DNA of 64,000 bases from Hesseltinella vesiculosa (lineage: Eukaryota > Mucoromycota > Mucoromycetes > Mucorales > Cunninghamellaceae): the NCBI GenBank assembly GCA_002104935.1, contig MCGT01000001.1, positions 1,443,001 to 1,507,000 of the forward strand, in the 5' to 3' direction. Position numbers and translations under genes: made by a program. This document shows positions 34,880-46,148 of the stretch, piece by piece. The notes under the pieces were generated by a model that was not told where the DNA came from, did no database searches, and was given only the letters and a program-made list of their open reading frames with translations. Within the stretch, counting starts at the first letter, position 1. The number at the start of each line of letters is the position of its first letter.

Positions 34880-35104
34880 TTACTGCTGATGGTTTCGTTT
34901 ATAGAGCAAGGCTTTTTGTTCTTCCAAAAGCGCCTGTCGTTGCTGTTCTAGCATAGTTTGGCGCTCTTCAGGCGACAGCTGATTGAGTGTTTTCTGGTAT
35001 TCTTGAGCATCGTTTTTCTCTCGAAGCTGCACGCCGATATAATAGCCAACTGGCAGAATGACAACGGCAAGAGCTGGGTATATATTTTTTCGTACAAACA
35101 GCAT
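34880..35104 (-). CDS. Small single-membrane-span protein, 74 aa
   Basis: An intronless frame from ATG 35104 to the stop at 34880. Residues 1-8 are basic (MLFVRKNI), residues 9-26 form one membrane span (YPALAVVILPVGYYIGVQ), and the rest is a charged, Gln/Glu-rich helix (SPEERQTMLEQQRQALLEEQKALL) that could form a coiled coil. This layout is common in small mitochondrial inner-membrane proteins and assembly factors. I cannot name the family; mitochondrial placement is only a suggestion. It is divergent from ATP synthase subunit g, the starts being about 200 bases apart, which makes a shared promoter possible. Confidence 0.65.
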   Translation of the reverse strand: MLFVRKNIYPALAVVILPVGYYIGVQLREKNDAQEYQKTLNQLSPEERQTMLEQQRQALLEEQKALLYKRNHQQ

Positions 35105-35307
35105 TGTCTGATGCAAGCAGTCCAGGTAAAACCAAGAGATCGTCGAAAGAAAAAAAAAAAAAAAATTAGCTTCGGCTTGCGCAAAGCCTCTGGCCAATGA
35201 AAAACAGGCAATAGCAAGCCGGGGGCTCATGTTGTTTTTGTGCCTTTGCACCTTTTTTCTCCTCTCTCTTTTCTTTCCTTCTTTTCCTTCTCCAGTTGAT
35301 ATCCATA

Positions 35308-35771
35308 ATGTCTGCCAAGATTGTCAGCAGTGCTCAATCATTCCTTGGTAAATTAGTTGGTATGTCCATATGAATTCTCTCTTTGATTTTTTTTGATGGC
35401 CTGTCCAACCTTGAACTGACTGTTTTTTATTCATTATTGTTATTCTTTTTGTCAACGTCTTTTTTTCTAATCGACCAACAGCCATCCAAAAGCCTATTGT
35501 TTACAATGCCAAGGTTGCTGGTGAAATTGCCAAACAAGTGTATGTCAAAGAAGGCATGAGCTTCCCCACTGGTGCTCAAGTGACTGAAGCCCAGAACGTG
35601 ATCAAGAAGAACTTGAACGTCGAAGCTTTGAAAAAGGTGACCTGGAACGATGTCGTCAAGGGCAGTGCTGTTGCTGCTCAATTCTATACCTTCTTCCTTG
35701 TTGGCGAAATCATTGGCCGTCGTAACTTCATTGGCTACAAGGTCGAAGGTGCTGCTGCCCACCACCACTAG
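35308..35771 (+). CDS. ATP20: Mitochondrial F1Fo-ATP synthase subunit g
   Basis: Two exons, 35308-35359 and 35482-35771, encode 113 residues. The protein has the subunit g pattern: N-terminal KPIVYNAKVAGEIAKQVY, a central amphipathic region (KEGMSFPTGAQVTEAQNVIKK) and a C-terminal membrane segment VKGSAVAAQFYTFFLVGEIIGRRNFIGYKV. That segment contains the GxxxG-like GEIIG stretch; in subunit g such a motif supports dimerisation of the ATP synthase and cristae shape. It ends in a His-rich tail (AAAHHH). The gene lies next to a divergent small membrane protein. A polyadenylation signal AATAAAA is at about 35928. Confidence 0.92.
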
Positions 35772-36092
35772 ATTTTTTCTTCTTCACCCACCTGTCTTTC
35801 CACCAATCACAACACATCATAGATGCCCCCCCTTTTTTTTTGAAGTAAAAGAAAAAAAAAAGTGTCCCTTTTTAACTGTCATTTTGTTCCAAGGTAAATG
35901 CGGTGGCTACGGTTGTATGAGAGAAGAATAAAAGGAACGTGTTTGTGTGTGGTGAACAGGGTGATCAGCAAAATGTTGATCGACCAACGAGCGTGACCCC
36001 CTTATGCAAGATGGATGGAATAAAAAGAAAAAATGCTCCCTTTTTTTTTATCCTCTTTCTTTTCATTCCCATTTTATTTTGCCTCTCGTGTT

Positions 36093-38918
36093 ATGGACTA
36101 TATACCAACCTGCCTTCCTGTCTTGCCGTTGTCAAATGATGTGCTGCTACCTTCCATGGTCATGAAAATCAGCTTGGACAACGCTGACGCTCGGGCGTTA
36201 AACCGCCACTTTACTTCACAAGATCACCGGTTCTTTCTATGTGTCCCGACAAAGCATCCTCAGCAATGGGATCAGCTTCCTAGCATTGGTTGTGTTGCCC
36301 ATGTCACACAAGTCGAAAATACCATCCCAGACCACTGGGTGTACACGGTAAAAGGACTGGTTCGTGCAACAATCGTCGATTTGCAAATGTCTGGCCTTGA
36401 CAACTCCTCTGTGACCAGCAATGTCCGGCTCGAACCGGTGGACCCACCGTCCCGTTGCGTTTCGCCTTGGCCAGAGGCGACGAGGTCTCTGTACACCCAA
36501 TATGCGAGCACATTGCAATCCATCGGCGTCGTTCCTTCGGTTCTTTCCACCCTGGACAACCTGGCCCAAGATACAGACGCCGTTCTTGACCTGGCTCATT
36601 TCTTGCTCTGTATGACCAACACCTCCTTCGACGACAAAGCCCAAGTTCTTACACTTACAGCCTATGACGCCATTCTCCAGGAAACCCACTCCATTGTCTC
36701 GGCTCACTTGAAGGTAAAACCATGCAAAATAAAAGACCACACAAAAACACCTGTGCTACCCTTTTTTTTTTTTTTTTTTTCCCAGGAGCTCACCCAAACA
36801 TCCAAGCGGCAGCAACATATTCAAGAATTTCTGGACAAAACGCGCCGTGATTTCTATGTACGACACCAGGTAAACAAAACAACAAAGACGCAAACTAGAC
36901 ATAAATTGCCAAATTTTTTTTTTAATTAGATGAACATCCCTGGCTCCAACGCGAGCAAAGACCCAGCTGCCCTGGACCCGACAACGTCGCAGCTTCATCT
37001 TCTACCGAACACCCAGGAGGAAGACGACGACCTGCGAGATATCAAGACACAACTCAACAACATTGGCCTACCAAAGACTGTGCAGGCGTTGATTAAAAGA
37101 GATGTGCAACGCTTATCAAGGATCCCTGATTCTGCCCCCGAGTCGATCTTGCTACGCACGTATCTTGAATGGGTGGCCGATCTGCCCTGGAACAAGTCTA
37201 CAACCTCGGAAACAATTGATCTTGGCGAGATCCAACGTCAGTTAGACATGGACCATTTCGGGTAATTGGATCGTTCGGGACACGTCATCTTGTCAGTGAC
37301 ACTAAACCTCCCTTGATTCCCTTCTCCTTAGCCTGGATCAAATTAAGCGGCGGATTATGGAATACATGGCGGTGCTCAAACTGAGAAAACAAGACCAAAC
37401 CGATGCCCCTATCCTTTGTTTCGTTGGCCCCCCTGGCGTAGGCAAGACCACGCTTGCTCGTTCCATTGCCAAGGCTCTGAGCCGGTCGTTCCATCGGATC
37501 TCTTTGGGAGGCGTGCGGGATGAGGCGGAAATCCGCGGCCACCGACGGACGTACGTGGGCGCCTTGCCCGGCTTGATCATTCAAAGCCTTCGCAAATGTC
37601 AAGCCAATAACCCCGTTCTGCTCTTTGACGAGATCGACAAACTGGTCACTGGTTCTCACAATGGTGATCCTGGTAGGTGACTCCCACTCTTTATGCGACT
37701 GGCGAGCTGAATTTTTTTTTTTTTTTTGTCTTGCCTTGCCTTGCCATAGCGGCCGCGTTGCTCGAGGTGCTGGATCCAACGCAGAACAGTGATTTTACCG
37801 ACCATTTTTTAAACATCCCATTCGATCTGTCCAAAGTGTTTTTCATTGCCACTGCCAACTCTATGGAGACAATCCCACCACCTCTGCTGGATCGCATGGA
37901 GGTGATTGAGCTCAGTGGCTACTCCATCGATGAGAAGCTTGCCATTGCCAAGGACTACTTGTTACCCAGCCAGCTCGTGCGCCATGGCTTGGATTCAGAC
38001 CTGCACTTGACCATGGGCGACTCAACTTTGCTGCGCATTATCGAATCTTACACCATGGAGAGCGGCGTGCGGTCTTTAAATCGTCTCCTTGCCCAGGTTT
38101 GCCGATACAAATGCCATCAGTATGCCACTGATGGGTGCCACGGGCATCAAGATATCACAGCAGATGATCTCGTCGACATCCTTGGTGTAAGCTTCTGCCT
38201 TGATATTGGGAAAACCAAAACAAAAAAACAATACAGTGACTCACCCTGCCTTGCTTTTGCTTAGCCCGAAATCTATCAAGCAGAATGCATCGAGGAAAAC
38301 CAAGTGCCTGGCATTGTATCAGGCTTGGCCTATGCATCCAGTGGAAGTGGTAGCGTTTTGTCTGTAGAAGCGAATTGCATGGCTGGTCGGGGTGAATTGA
38401 TCTTGACCGGGTGCCTCGGTGACATCATTCAGGAATCCTCGTTCATTGCGCTCTCTTGGATCAAAGCAAATGCCCTTGACCTGAAATTGACGGACGATCC
38501 CAAGCAACAACTGCTTGAAGACACCGACGTCCACATTCATCTACCCAGTGGTGCAGTCCCGAAAGACGGCCCAAGTGCAGGTGTAGCCATTGCTGTGTGC
38601 CTCCTATCGTTACTCTCCGGCCGCTGCGTCCCTCGCACCACCGCCATGACGGGTGAAATCACGCTCCGCGGAAATATTCGTGCGGTGGGTGGCATCAAGG
38701 AAAAACTGCTGGCTGCGCACCGTGCCGGTGCTACTACCATCATCTTACCTGCGGACAACCAGCGCGATGTGCTGCAATATGTCCCAGAGACCATACGGTC
38801 GCAACTCACCATCGTCTACTGCCATCAACTGTGGCAAGTCCTCCAAACCATCTGGCCAAACGACTACCCATGTCAGTGGCACACGTCCATCCCTCCCATC
38901 ACGCGTCATCGGTTATAA
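36093..38918 (+). CDS. LONP2: Peroxisomal Lon protease (Lon2/Pln type)
   Basis: Six exons, 36093-36713, 36786-36869, 36930-37261, 37332-37672, 37750-38186 and 38265-38918, give 822 residues. The N-terminal substrate-binding domain starts [16 protein letters not shown]. The AAA+ module has Walker [10 protein letters not shown] (about residue 378), Walker [11 protein letters not shown] and sensor [11 protein letters not shown]. The protease domain has the catalytic Ser in [11 protein letters not shown] and the catalytic Lys in [14 protein letters not shown]. No mitochondrial presequence is present, and the C terminus is -RHRL. HRL fits the peroxisomal targeting signal 1 pattern (S/A/C/H/P)(K/R/H)L. 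Length and lack of a long N-terminal extension also match peroxisomal rather than mitochondrial Lon (Pim1). Its role would be quality control of matrix proteins in peroxisomes. A polyadenylation site AATAAAA lies at about 38956. Confidence 0.93.
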
Positions 38919-39005
38919 TGTTCAATGTCACCTGCAACCATTCATTTTACCCTAGCAATAAAAGAACTTGCTTCACATTTTGATTTAATGAGAAATGCAG
39001 GCTGG

Positions 39006-42000
39006 CTAGACCAAAGAGAGAAAGGAATGAACCATGCGCTTGGCAACGGTTCCATCAAAAGGCGTGTCGCTGTCGACCGCATGGAGTAAATAGGCGAGAT
39101 CTGAATATGCTGAAGGAGGCAAGTCGCCTTGGCGACGGTGATTCACATCGTTGGCATGCGATTTTTCAAACTGATCCGAAACTGCAGAGGCCTTGTCAAC
39201 CAATTCTTTCGGAAGCCCCGCCATGGTCGCCACGTTCATGCCGAACGATTTGGAGCAAACACCTTCCACTAACTTGTACAAAAAGATCACTCGATGTTCA
39301 TCTTCGTCCATCATGTATCCCCTAAAAACCGACAAACAAATAAGAGACCTGGCTTGTGGTTACCCCTCATCAACTTACATGTGCATATTGCGAATAGCAG
39401 GGTGGCGACTAAATTCTTGACACAGAGTATGATAATGGGTAGAGAACATCGTCAGACAGCCAACATGCATGGCCAAGTAATGGAGGACAGCATAAGCAAT
39501 GGCCAAACCATCAAAGGTTGACGTGCCACGGCCCAATTCATCCAAAATGACCATCGACCGAGGCGTAGCTTCATGTAAAATTTTGGATGTTTCGCTCAAT
39601 TCAACCATGAATGTCGATTGACCAGCCAGGATATTGTCATTGGCACCAATACGCGTGTAAATACGGTCACAGGGCGTCATCGTACAGGACTGTGCAGGCA
39701 CATATCCACCCAGCTGAGCCATGATAATGGCAATACATGTCTATAAAGCAACGTGTGAAAAAAAAAAAAGAGATGACTTTCTCCGACGTGTCAATCAGAG
39801 GCGCTTCTTACCTGACGCAAAAGAGTCGATTTACCGCCCATATTGGGACCGGTGAGAACCATGATGTTGGCTTCGCTTCCACCAAGCTTGGTATCATTTG
39901 GTATAAAGTCGCTGGTGGTGACACAAGGATGCCGGAGCTCCTCAAAGGAAATCATGCTTTTTTCTTGATCAACAAAAACAGGTCGGCATGAGGGTGCTAA
40001 TGAAAAAAAAAAAAAAAATAGAAAAAAAAAAATGAATTTTTGCGACGGTCTTTCCCTTGCAGGCATCTTACAGCCTATGCGAGCCGATCCTCTAGCAAGG
40101 CCAAGTAGCGCGTCCAATTGAGCCAAAGAGTCAACAGCAGCCAACCACATCCGGTAGTAACCATCGAATTCGGCGTAAACTTGCGACGCAAAATTCTTGA
40201 TAAATGAACTCTTGATTTCTAGCTGCTCCTTGTAATCAGGCACCATTTGTGACAGAGTTGGGTTCCAGTATCGGTCCACTTTCTTTTAGAAAGAAAAAAA
40301 AAAGAGTGAGCCAAATCTCTCATTGTGATGTTCCAAGGGGGGGAGGGGAGACTTACTGAAGTCGTTGACATACGCTGCCAGTCCTTGGGCACTTTGAATC
40401 CCTTGGGGGCTTCCAATTGGTAGATTTCCTTGCCCATGTCCTTGTACACTAAGCGGGGACATCTGTGAGGGTGAATGTTGAAAGGATGAGTATGGCCCTA
40501 GCAGAGGTATTAGTGCCTATGTCACTTACTTCAGTTCACGTTTCATGTCTTGCAAGTGCTGCTGAAAGCCATTTTCCATGTCTTTGATGCCTTTGTTAAT
40601 TTTATCCCATTCTTCATTGATGCCAGCGGTCTTGGGGATGATGGCGGTGGTTTTTTGGTCTGTGCAATCAAAGCATACTGTAAGTAACAAATCATTAGCT
40701 GAACATGCTTACAATCCATTTCAATCTCAGCAACCACAAACGCATCGCTGAAATAGTCCAGGGCGTCCGTCATCAGTGGAAAATCCTGAATCAATGTTTG
40801 CAGCAGCTTGGACGTCAAACCAGGGCAAAATTCTTTGAGTTTCGCGATCAATTTCTGCACGTGACATCAACCATAGGTCAGAGATTCAATCAGCAGCAAA
40901 CAACAACAAAAAAAAAAAGTTACCTTTGCATTTTGGAAACCGTCCAAAACTGAGAGAAATTCTTTGACCTTGCAGTGTTTGGAATGGACGCGGGAAATGA
41001 GACGCTCCAAGTCTGGTAGTTCTTTGAAGGCAGCAGCCAAGGTGTCTTGGAGGTCAGGCGAATGAAGGAGATCGTCAACAGCATCTTGGCGCTGCGTAAT
41101 GTCCTCCAGCAACCGAAGGGGGTGGCACAACCATCGAGTGAAAAGGCGCTTACCAAAAGGCGTCACACTGTTGGCCAGCAGCTTGTAAACAGTGCCTTGC
41201 GATGTGCCATCGTACGAGTTTTCGAAGATCTCCAAATTAGCCAACGTTTGACCATCCAAAACCAATCGTGTAGCGTTTTGCACAGGGTCGTATTGGCGAA
41301 TATTTCCTGCCGAGAACAAGTCCTTGTCCAACTTAATCTAAAAGAGAAAGAGAGGTGAGTCCTGGCCCGTTGAGGTTTCCGTTTGACGTACCGATCGTAA
41401 GTACCAAAGCAGTCCGCCCACGGCAGACATCAGCACTTGCTTATCAGCCATCTCCTTCAACTCAGAGGGCCAGTCATCTACAGTTGAAGCGTTGGTGTTA
41501 GTCAGGCGGAACGTTGCTTCGAATTTCGACAGGAACCCCCTACCAATGGAATCCATGTTAATGTTGTCATCGGTGGTAAAGTAAGCGCCAATACGGATCT
41601 CATCAATGGTGACACGGCCATCCCAAAATTCAGTCTCTGGCGTAAGCACATTCCAAAGAGGGTTGGCGAGGCAGTCTTTCAAAATACGCATGGCAGCACC
41701 GCTCAGGCGATTTTTCTCGGTGACCAGTTCTCTAGGTCGAATTTGCATGATCAGCGTTCTGAACTTGGTGCGATCTTGATCATCCACGAAGCTGACCAGA
41801 TTGAATTCGGCCGTGGAGGTGTCGACAAAGCAAATGCCGTATTCCGGGTTAGCATTCGCTCCTGGGCAGTATTCCTATTGCGGGAGAATAAAAAAGAAAA
41901 CCGTCACCCATCCGCTTTTGGCTAAGGAGGTTGCTTTCTCTACCTTGATGGACATGCAGTAAGTTCCCAGGTCATCGGTCAATAAGGCAGCGTCGACCAA

Positions 42001-42831
42001 GGTACCAGCGGTGAGCACCGACGTGAGTTCACGGCGGATCACCTTGTCAGCCTTGGTTATTTCTTTCTTTTCACGGATGGCTTTGCCAATGGCGTTTTCC
42101 ATCTGGTCGACGCGAGCGACTTTATAGCTGAAAAAGAGGGTTGAGATTCTTGCCGCGATTCCTATTGAAGCACGGTGGCTTACCCTTTCGCAATGAATTG
42201 AGCTACCCAGTGATCAAACGAGCTTTCAGGCACGCCCACCATACGCATGTTGGTACGGTCGGTCAGCTTCAAGTCAAACTCTTGATGGCCAACATCAGCA
42301 TCCTTTTCGTAGAGCTCTAGAGCCAGGGAACAAAAATGAATGAGTCGCACAGCATGGCGAGGTTGTTGGGATGTCTTTACCGTAGAATTTGCCTTTTTTG
42401 AAAAAGACAATCGAGTCCCAGTTCTTGGACTTGATTTCCCAAAATTGTTTTTCAAAGGGCGTGAATTTGCTCCAAGCAGAGGCAGGCACAAACAACGTGC
42501 GAGGGTCATAGTCGGCGTCGTCTATGCATAGACGGTGTAAGCTACTTGAAACGTCAGCAGGTGGGTACGAGACTTACTTGGACGATTGCGATCAGCGTCA
42601 CGGACGTCCATTAACCAAGCATATCGGTCGTCATTCTTTTCTTTGAACGCTTTGTTTCTCGCCTACAGTAAAAAGAAGGTGCTTCAGAGGCAAATGTCAT
42701 AACGCACACGCACGATGTACCTCTTGCTTTTCTTGTTTGGTAGAAGAGAATGGGCTGACAAAGGGCTTGGCCTTGGGAGTGCTGGGAGAAGCTTTCATGG
42801 AGATATTCTAAGCAAGACACGTCAGTGTCTT

Positions 42832-42874
<43 letters not shown>

Positions 42875-43542
42875 AAACCCACGCACCTTGAACCGTTCTT
42901 GCAAAGGTGACACAGCAACAGTAGAGGGGGCGGATCGGCTGGCGATAGGAGATTCATCCAAAAAGTCCAACGCGAGGTCCTCGTCCAGCAAGCCTATCAG
43001 AAAAAAAGGCATTAGCGCCATTGGGCAACACCCATTGCCCAAACGTACTTTGGCCATCGCTTCCATCGTCAGCATCCGACAGATCTGCAGGTTTGAATTC
43101 ATCCTGACTCTCATCATCGTCGTCATCAAATACAATGCGTTTCATACGTTTAGTTGTACCTGGATAAAGGGATTATTAGTTTCCAGCCTTGGCACTCGTT
43201 TTGAGATCAGTTGACACATACTTTTTGCGTTTTGTACTACTTGATCGTCTTCGCTTTCAGATTCCAACTCTTTGTAAGACACTCTTCCACGTTGGCGTTT
43301 CTAGACTCAAAGCATGTGAGCTCGATGGAGAACCAGGGCCACCATTGACTTACAGAGAGCAACTTATCGTTGACGCTATCCAATTCCATATCATTGGTAG
43401 ACGCAGGTGGCGAGCAAGGTGAAGGAGTGGGTGGTGATGGGTTTGGTGGCAGCTGCTCTGGAACATGTTTCTCCTTTGGTGGTGCAGGAGCTGGTTTCTG
43501 CTTAAAAAATGAAAACAAGGTAGCTTGTTTTTGACCAGACAT
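39006..43542 (-). CDS. MSH6: DNA mismatch repair protein MSH6
   Basis: About 18 short exons run from ATG 43542 to TAG 39006-39008. The N terminus carries a PCNA-interacting box, QATLFSFFK (residues 6-14), then an acidic disordered stretch ([11 protein letters not shown]). Next comes the mismatch-binding domain with the Phe-x-Glu motif in [20 protein letters not shown]; an intron falls between Y and E. Later domains show [31 protein letters not shown], and the ATPase: Walker [15 protein letters not shown], signature/Walker [24 protein letters not shown], and [12 protein letters not shown]. The Phe-x-Glu motif distinguishes MSH6 from MSH2, and the PIP box supports it. As MutS-alpha with MSH2 it recognises single mismatches and small loops. 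One intron, near 42810-42880, contains a run of about 39 A on the coding strand. Confidence 0.95.
42834..42872 (+). repeat. Homopolymer T run of about 39 bases in an MSH6 intron
   Basis: An uninterrupted T-run on the plus strand (A-run on the MSH6 coding strand). It is the longest homopolymer in the window and sits in the 5' half of the intron, unlike the usual T-runs that precede the 3' splice site. Its true length may differ from the assembly. Confidence 0.85.
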
Positions 43543-43733
43543 GTTGAAGTAGGGAAGAAAAAAGTGTTTATTTTTTCTGAAACGCGCCTTTTTTTTTTTT
43601 TTTTTTTTTTTTTAGCCAGAGACGTGAACAAGCAAAAATGATTGGCTAGATGCAATTTTGCTTGGATAGTTTCTTTTTTTTTTTATTGTTTTTCTCTCCT
43701 TTCATTCTCTTTGATTTATCTTCTTGATACCCA

Positions 43734-46041
43734 ATGTCATCACGTTTGAGTATTGCAAGTACTCCTTCGCAAAGTATGTTTATCTTATAGTTTTATTCCT
43801 CCCTGATGAAGAAGCATCCTCTAACTTTGTTTTTTATCTTTCCATCTTCCTCCAGAGTTCGAGTATGCACGAAAAAGAAAATCCTTGGCCTCTCCATATG
43901 CGTACGATCTTTCTTCACCGCGATTACGAATGGGTAGCCCAGCAGGAGCTCGCCTTCAACCTAGATATGTTCTGGATGCTGTTGATAACACCCCTTCTAC
44001 CAATCGAGATCACACCAACTTCTCCACGACTTCCTCTGTCACTCAAGAAGAGTTCATGAAAGAAGCCAAGGTCCACATGGAAGACATGCTTACCAGAGAG
44101 AAGATGGCTAATGAGCGAGCGAACCGGGTAGAGCTGGAACGTGATGAACTGCAGAGCAAGATGGATGATCTGAAAAGCTCGTACCAGCGACGCATTCAGA
44201 TCCTCGTGGACGAACTGGAACGGGGAAAACAAGGACGGACAGCCACCCATGACCAATTTGTTGCCCAGGAGCTGGCTGCCAAGGACGAAGAAATGTCTCG
44301 GCTGTCGGATCAAATCAAACAGCTCAATTTGATTATAACCCAAGCCGATCAAGACAAGCACGACAAGGGCGCTCGCATCGATGAGCTTGAAGCACTCGTG
44401 GCCCGACTCTCCCGAGAGCAAGACTCGCTTGAATCACGCTACCGCCAAGCACAGGCGTCATCTCTCCAGACCATTGAAAAGGACAAACGCATCGCTGCTT
44501 TGGAGGATGCCATGGCCAGACTCGCTACTGAGAAATCGGCCGAGGACGACCACATGGCTGACCTGGAACGAAAGAACACCAAACTCGGCCACGATCTACA
44601 TCATCTGGAGAAACGCCTGGCACAGTCCCAAGCAGAAGCAACCAAACTGACTGAAAAAGACATACTCATTGCAGACCTCGAGTCCTCGATCGACAAGCTC
44701 TCGACGACCAAGGATGCGCGTATTCATGATTTGGAACAGCAAATGGCCCAGCTCAACCGAGATCGCACATCCCTGGAATACCGTGTCCAGCAATCTCAGA
44801 CCGAGTCCCTCCGATTGTCTGAAAAGGACGCCCGCATTGCCGACCTTGAGGCTGCACTTGACAAGCTCTCTGCTGACAAGGATACCCGTATTTCCAACCT
44901 GGAGGAAGCAAATGCCCAGCTCGATCGTGACCACCATCTCTTGCAGTCGCGCTTACAGCATTCCCAGACAGATGCCCTCAAATTGGCGGAAAAGGACAGC
45001 CACATCTCTGAGCTGGAATCGGCCATAGCCAGGCTCAGGACGGAAAAGGATGCACGCCTTGCCGACCTCGACCAACATGTCGCCCAGCTTGAGGATGAAC
45101 GCCATTCATTGCAGCACCAGATCCGCCAGTCGCAAACCGAATCTCTCAAAATGTCGGAAAAAGACAAGCGCATTGTCGACCTTGAAACCACCATGGACAA
45201 GCTGTTGCTGGAGAAAGAAGCTCACATTTCCGACCTGGAGCAACACATCGCCCAGCTGGACCGCGACCGCACGTCATTGGAATCTCGTCTACGCCAATCC
45301 CAAACAAAGTCTCTCATGATGGCCGAGAAGGACGACCGAATTGCCGACCTGGAGGCCACCATGGACAAACTCATGACCGAGAAAGATGCCCACATCGCAG
45401 AGCTGGAGCAGCATCTTACCCAGCTTGACCGGGACCGAGCGTCGCTGGAATCTCGTCTGCGCCAATCCCAAACCAAGTCGCTCAAGATGGTCGAAAAGGA
45501 CGAGAGAATCTCCGATCTTGAAGCGGCCATGTCCAAGATGGGTGTTCAACTGCAAGAAATGGCACAAACACTGCATCGGCTGCAGGAAGAACGCGTAGAG
45601 AAGGAAGATCAACTTGCAGCCATGGAGCACGATCGGGAGCAGCTGGAGACACATATCCGATCTCTCGAAGACACGCTGGACCAATGGCAATCCCGCGACA
45701 AAGCCATTCAGCGTCAGCTCAAGGACAAACAACAAGAAATCGCCACGCTGGAGAAAAAACAAACCGCCACGCTGTCGGATTTAGAAGAATGGATAAAATA
45801 TGCACACGAGGGCGATGACCGGATCAAGATCATGGACCAAGAAATCAAGACGCTGCAGTCGTCCGCTGCCATGGTGGAAGAACGGTCCAAGAGGATACGC
45901 CAGCTCGAAGACACCATCCAGGGAATCCGGTCTGAGCTCGCCAATGCGATCGATCAGCGCCAATCCATCACCCACGAGTATGCCTCACTCATGGATGAGC
46001 TTCATGTCTGGCAGCGCAAAGCCCAACGTCTGCTGGATTGA
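43734..46041 (+). CDS. Long coiled-coil protein with 56-residue tandem repeats
   Basis: Two exons, 43734-43773 and 43856-46041, encode 741 residues. After a short Ser/Arg-rich head (residues 1-60) almost the whole protein is coiled coil. Five exact-length modules of 56 residues (168 bp each, from 44656 to 45495) repeat KDxRIADLExxxDKL - KDxxIxxLExxxAQLDRDRxSLESRLxQSQTxSLKxxE. They are flanked by a 59-residue diverged copy at 44479 and a partial copy from 45496. No motor, membrane span or signal peptide is seen. Such proteins act as cytoskeletal tethers or scaffolds; I cannot assign this one. The gene is divergent from MSH6, about 190 bases apart. A polyadenylation site AATAAA is at 46107. Confidence 0.85.
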
Positions 46042-46148
46042 TCCCTTTGTCACGATATATCATACCCCTCTGTCTAGCGTCACTTTTTTTTTATTTGCTC
46101 GCAAGTTAATAAACGTTTGTCAATTGTCGTTGAAAATCAGAACGTAGG

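Noticed and set aside
44796..45762. Minus-strand open frames with repeated Ser/Arg/Leu pattern
   Set aside because: They mirror the 56-residue repeats of the coiled-coil gene on the other strand.
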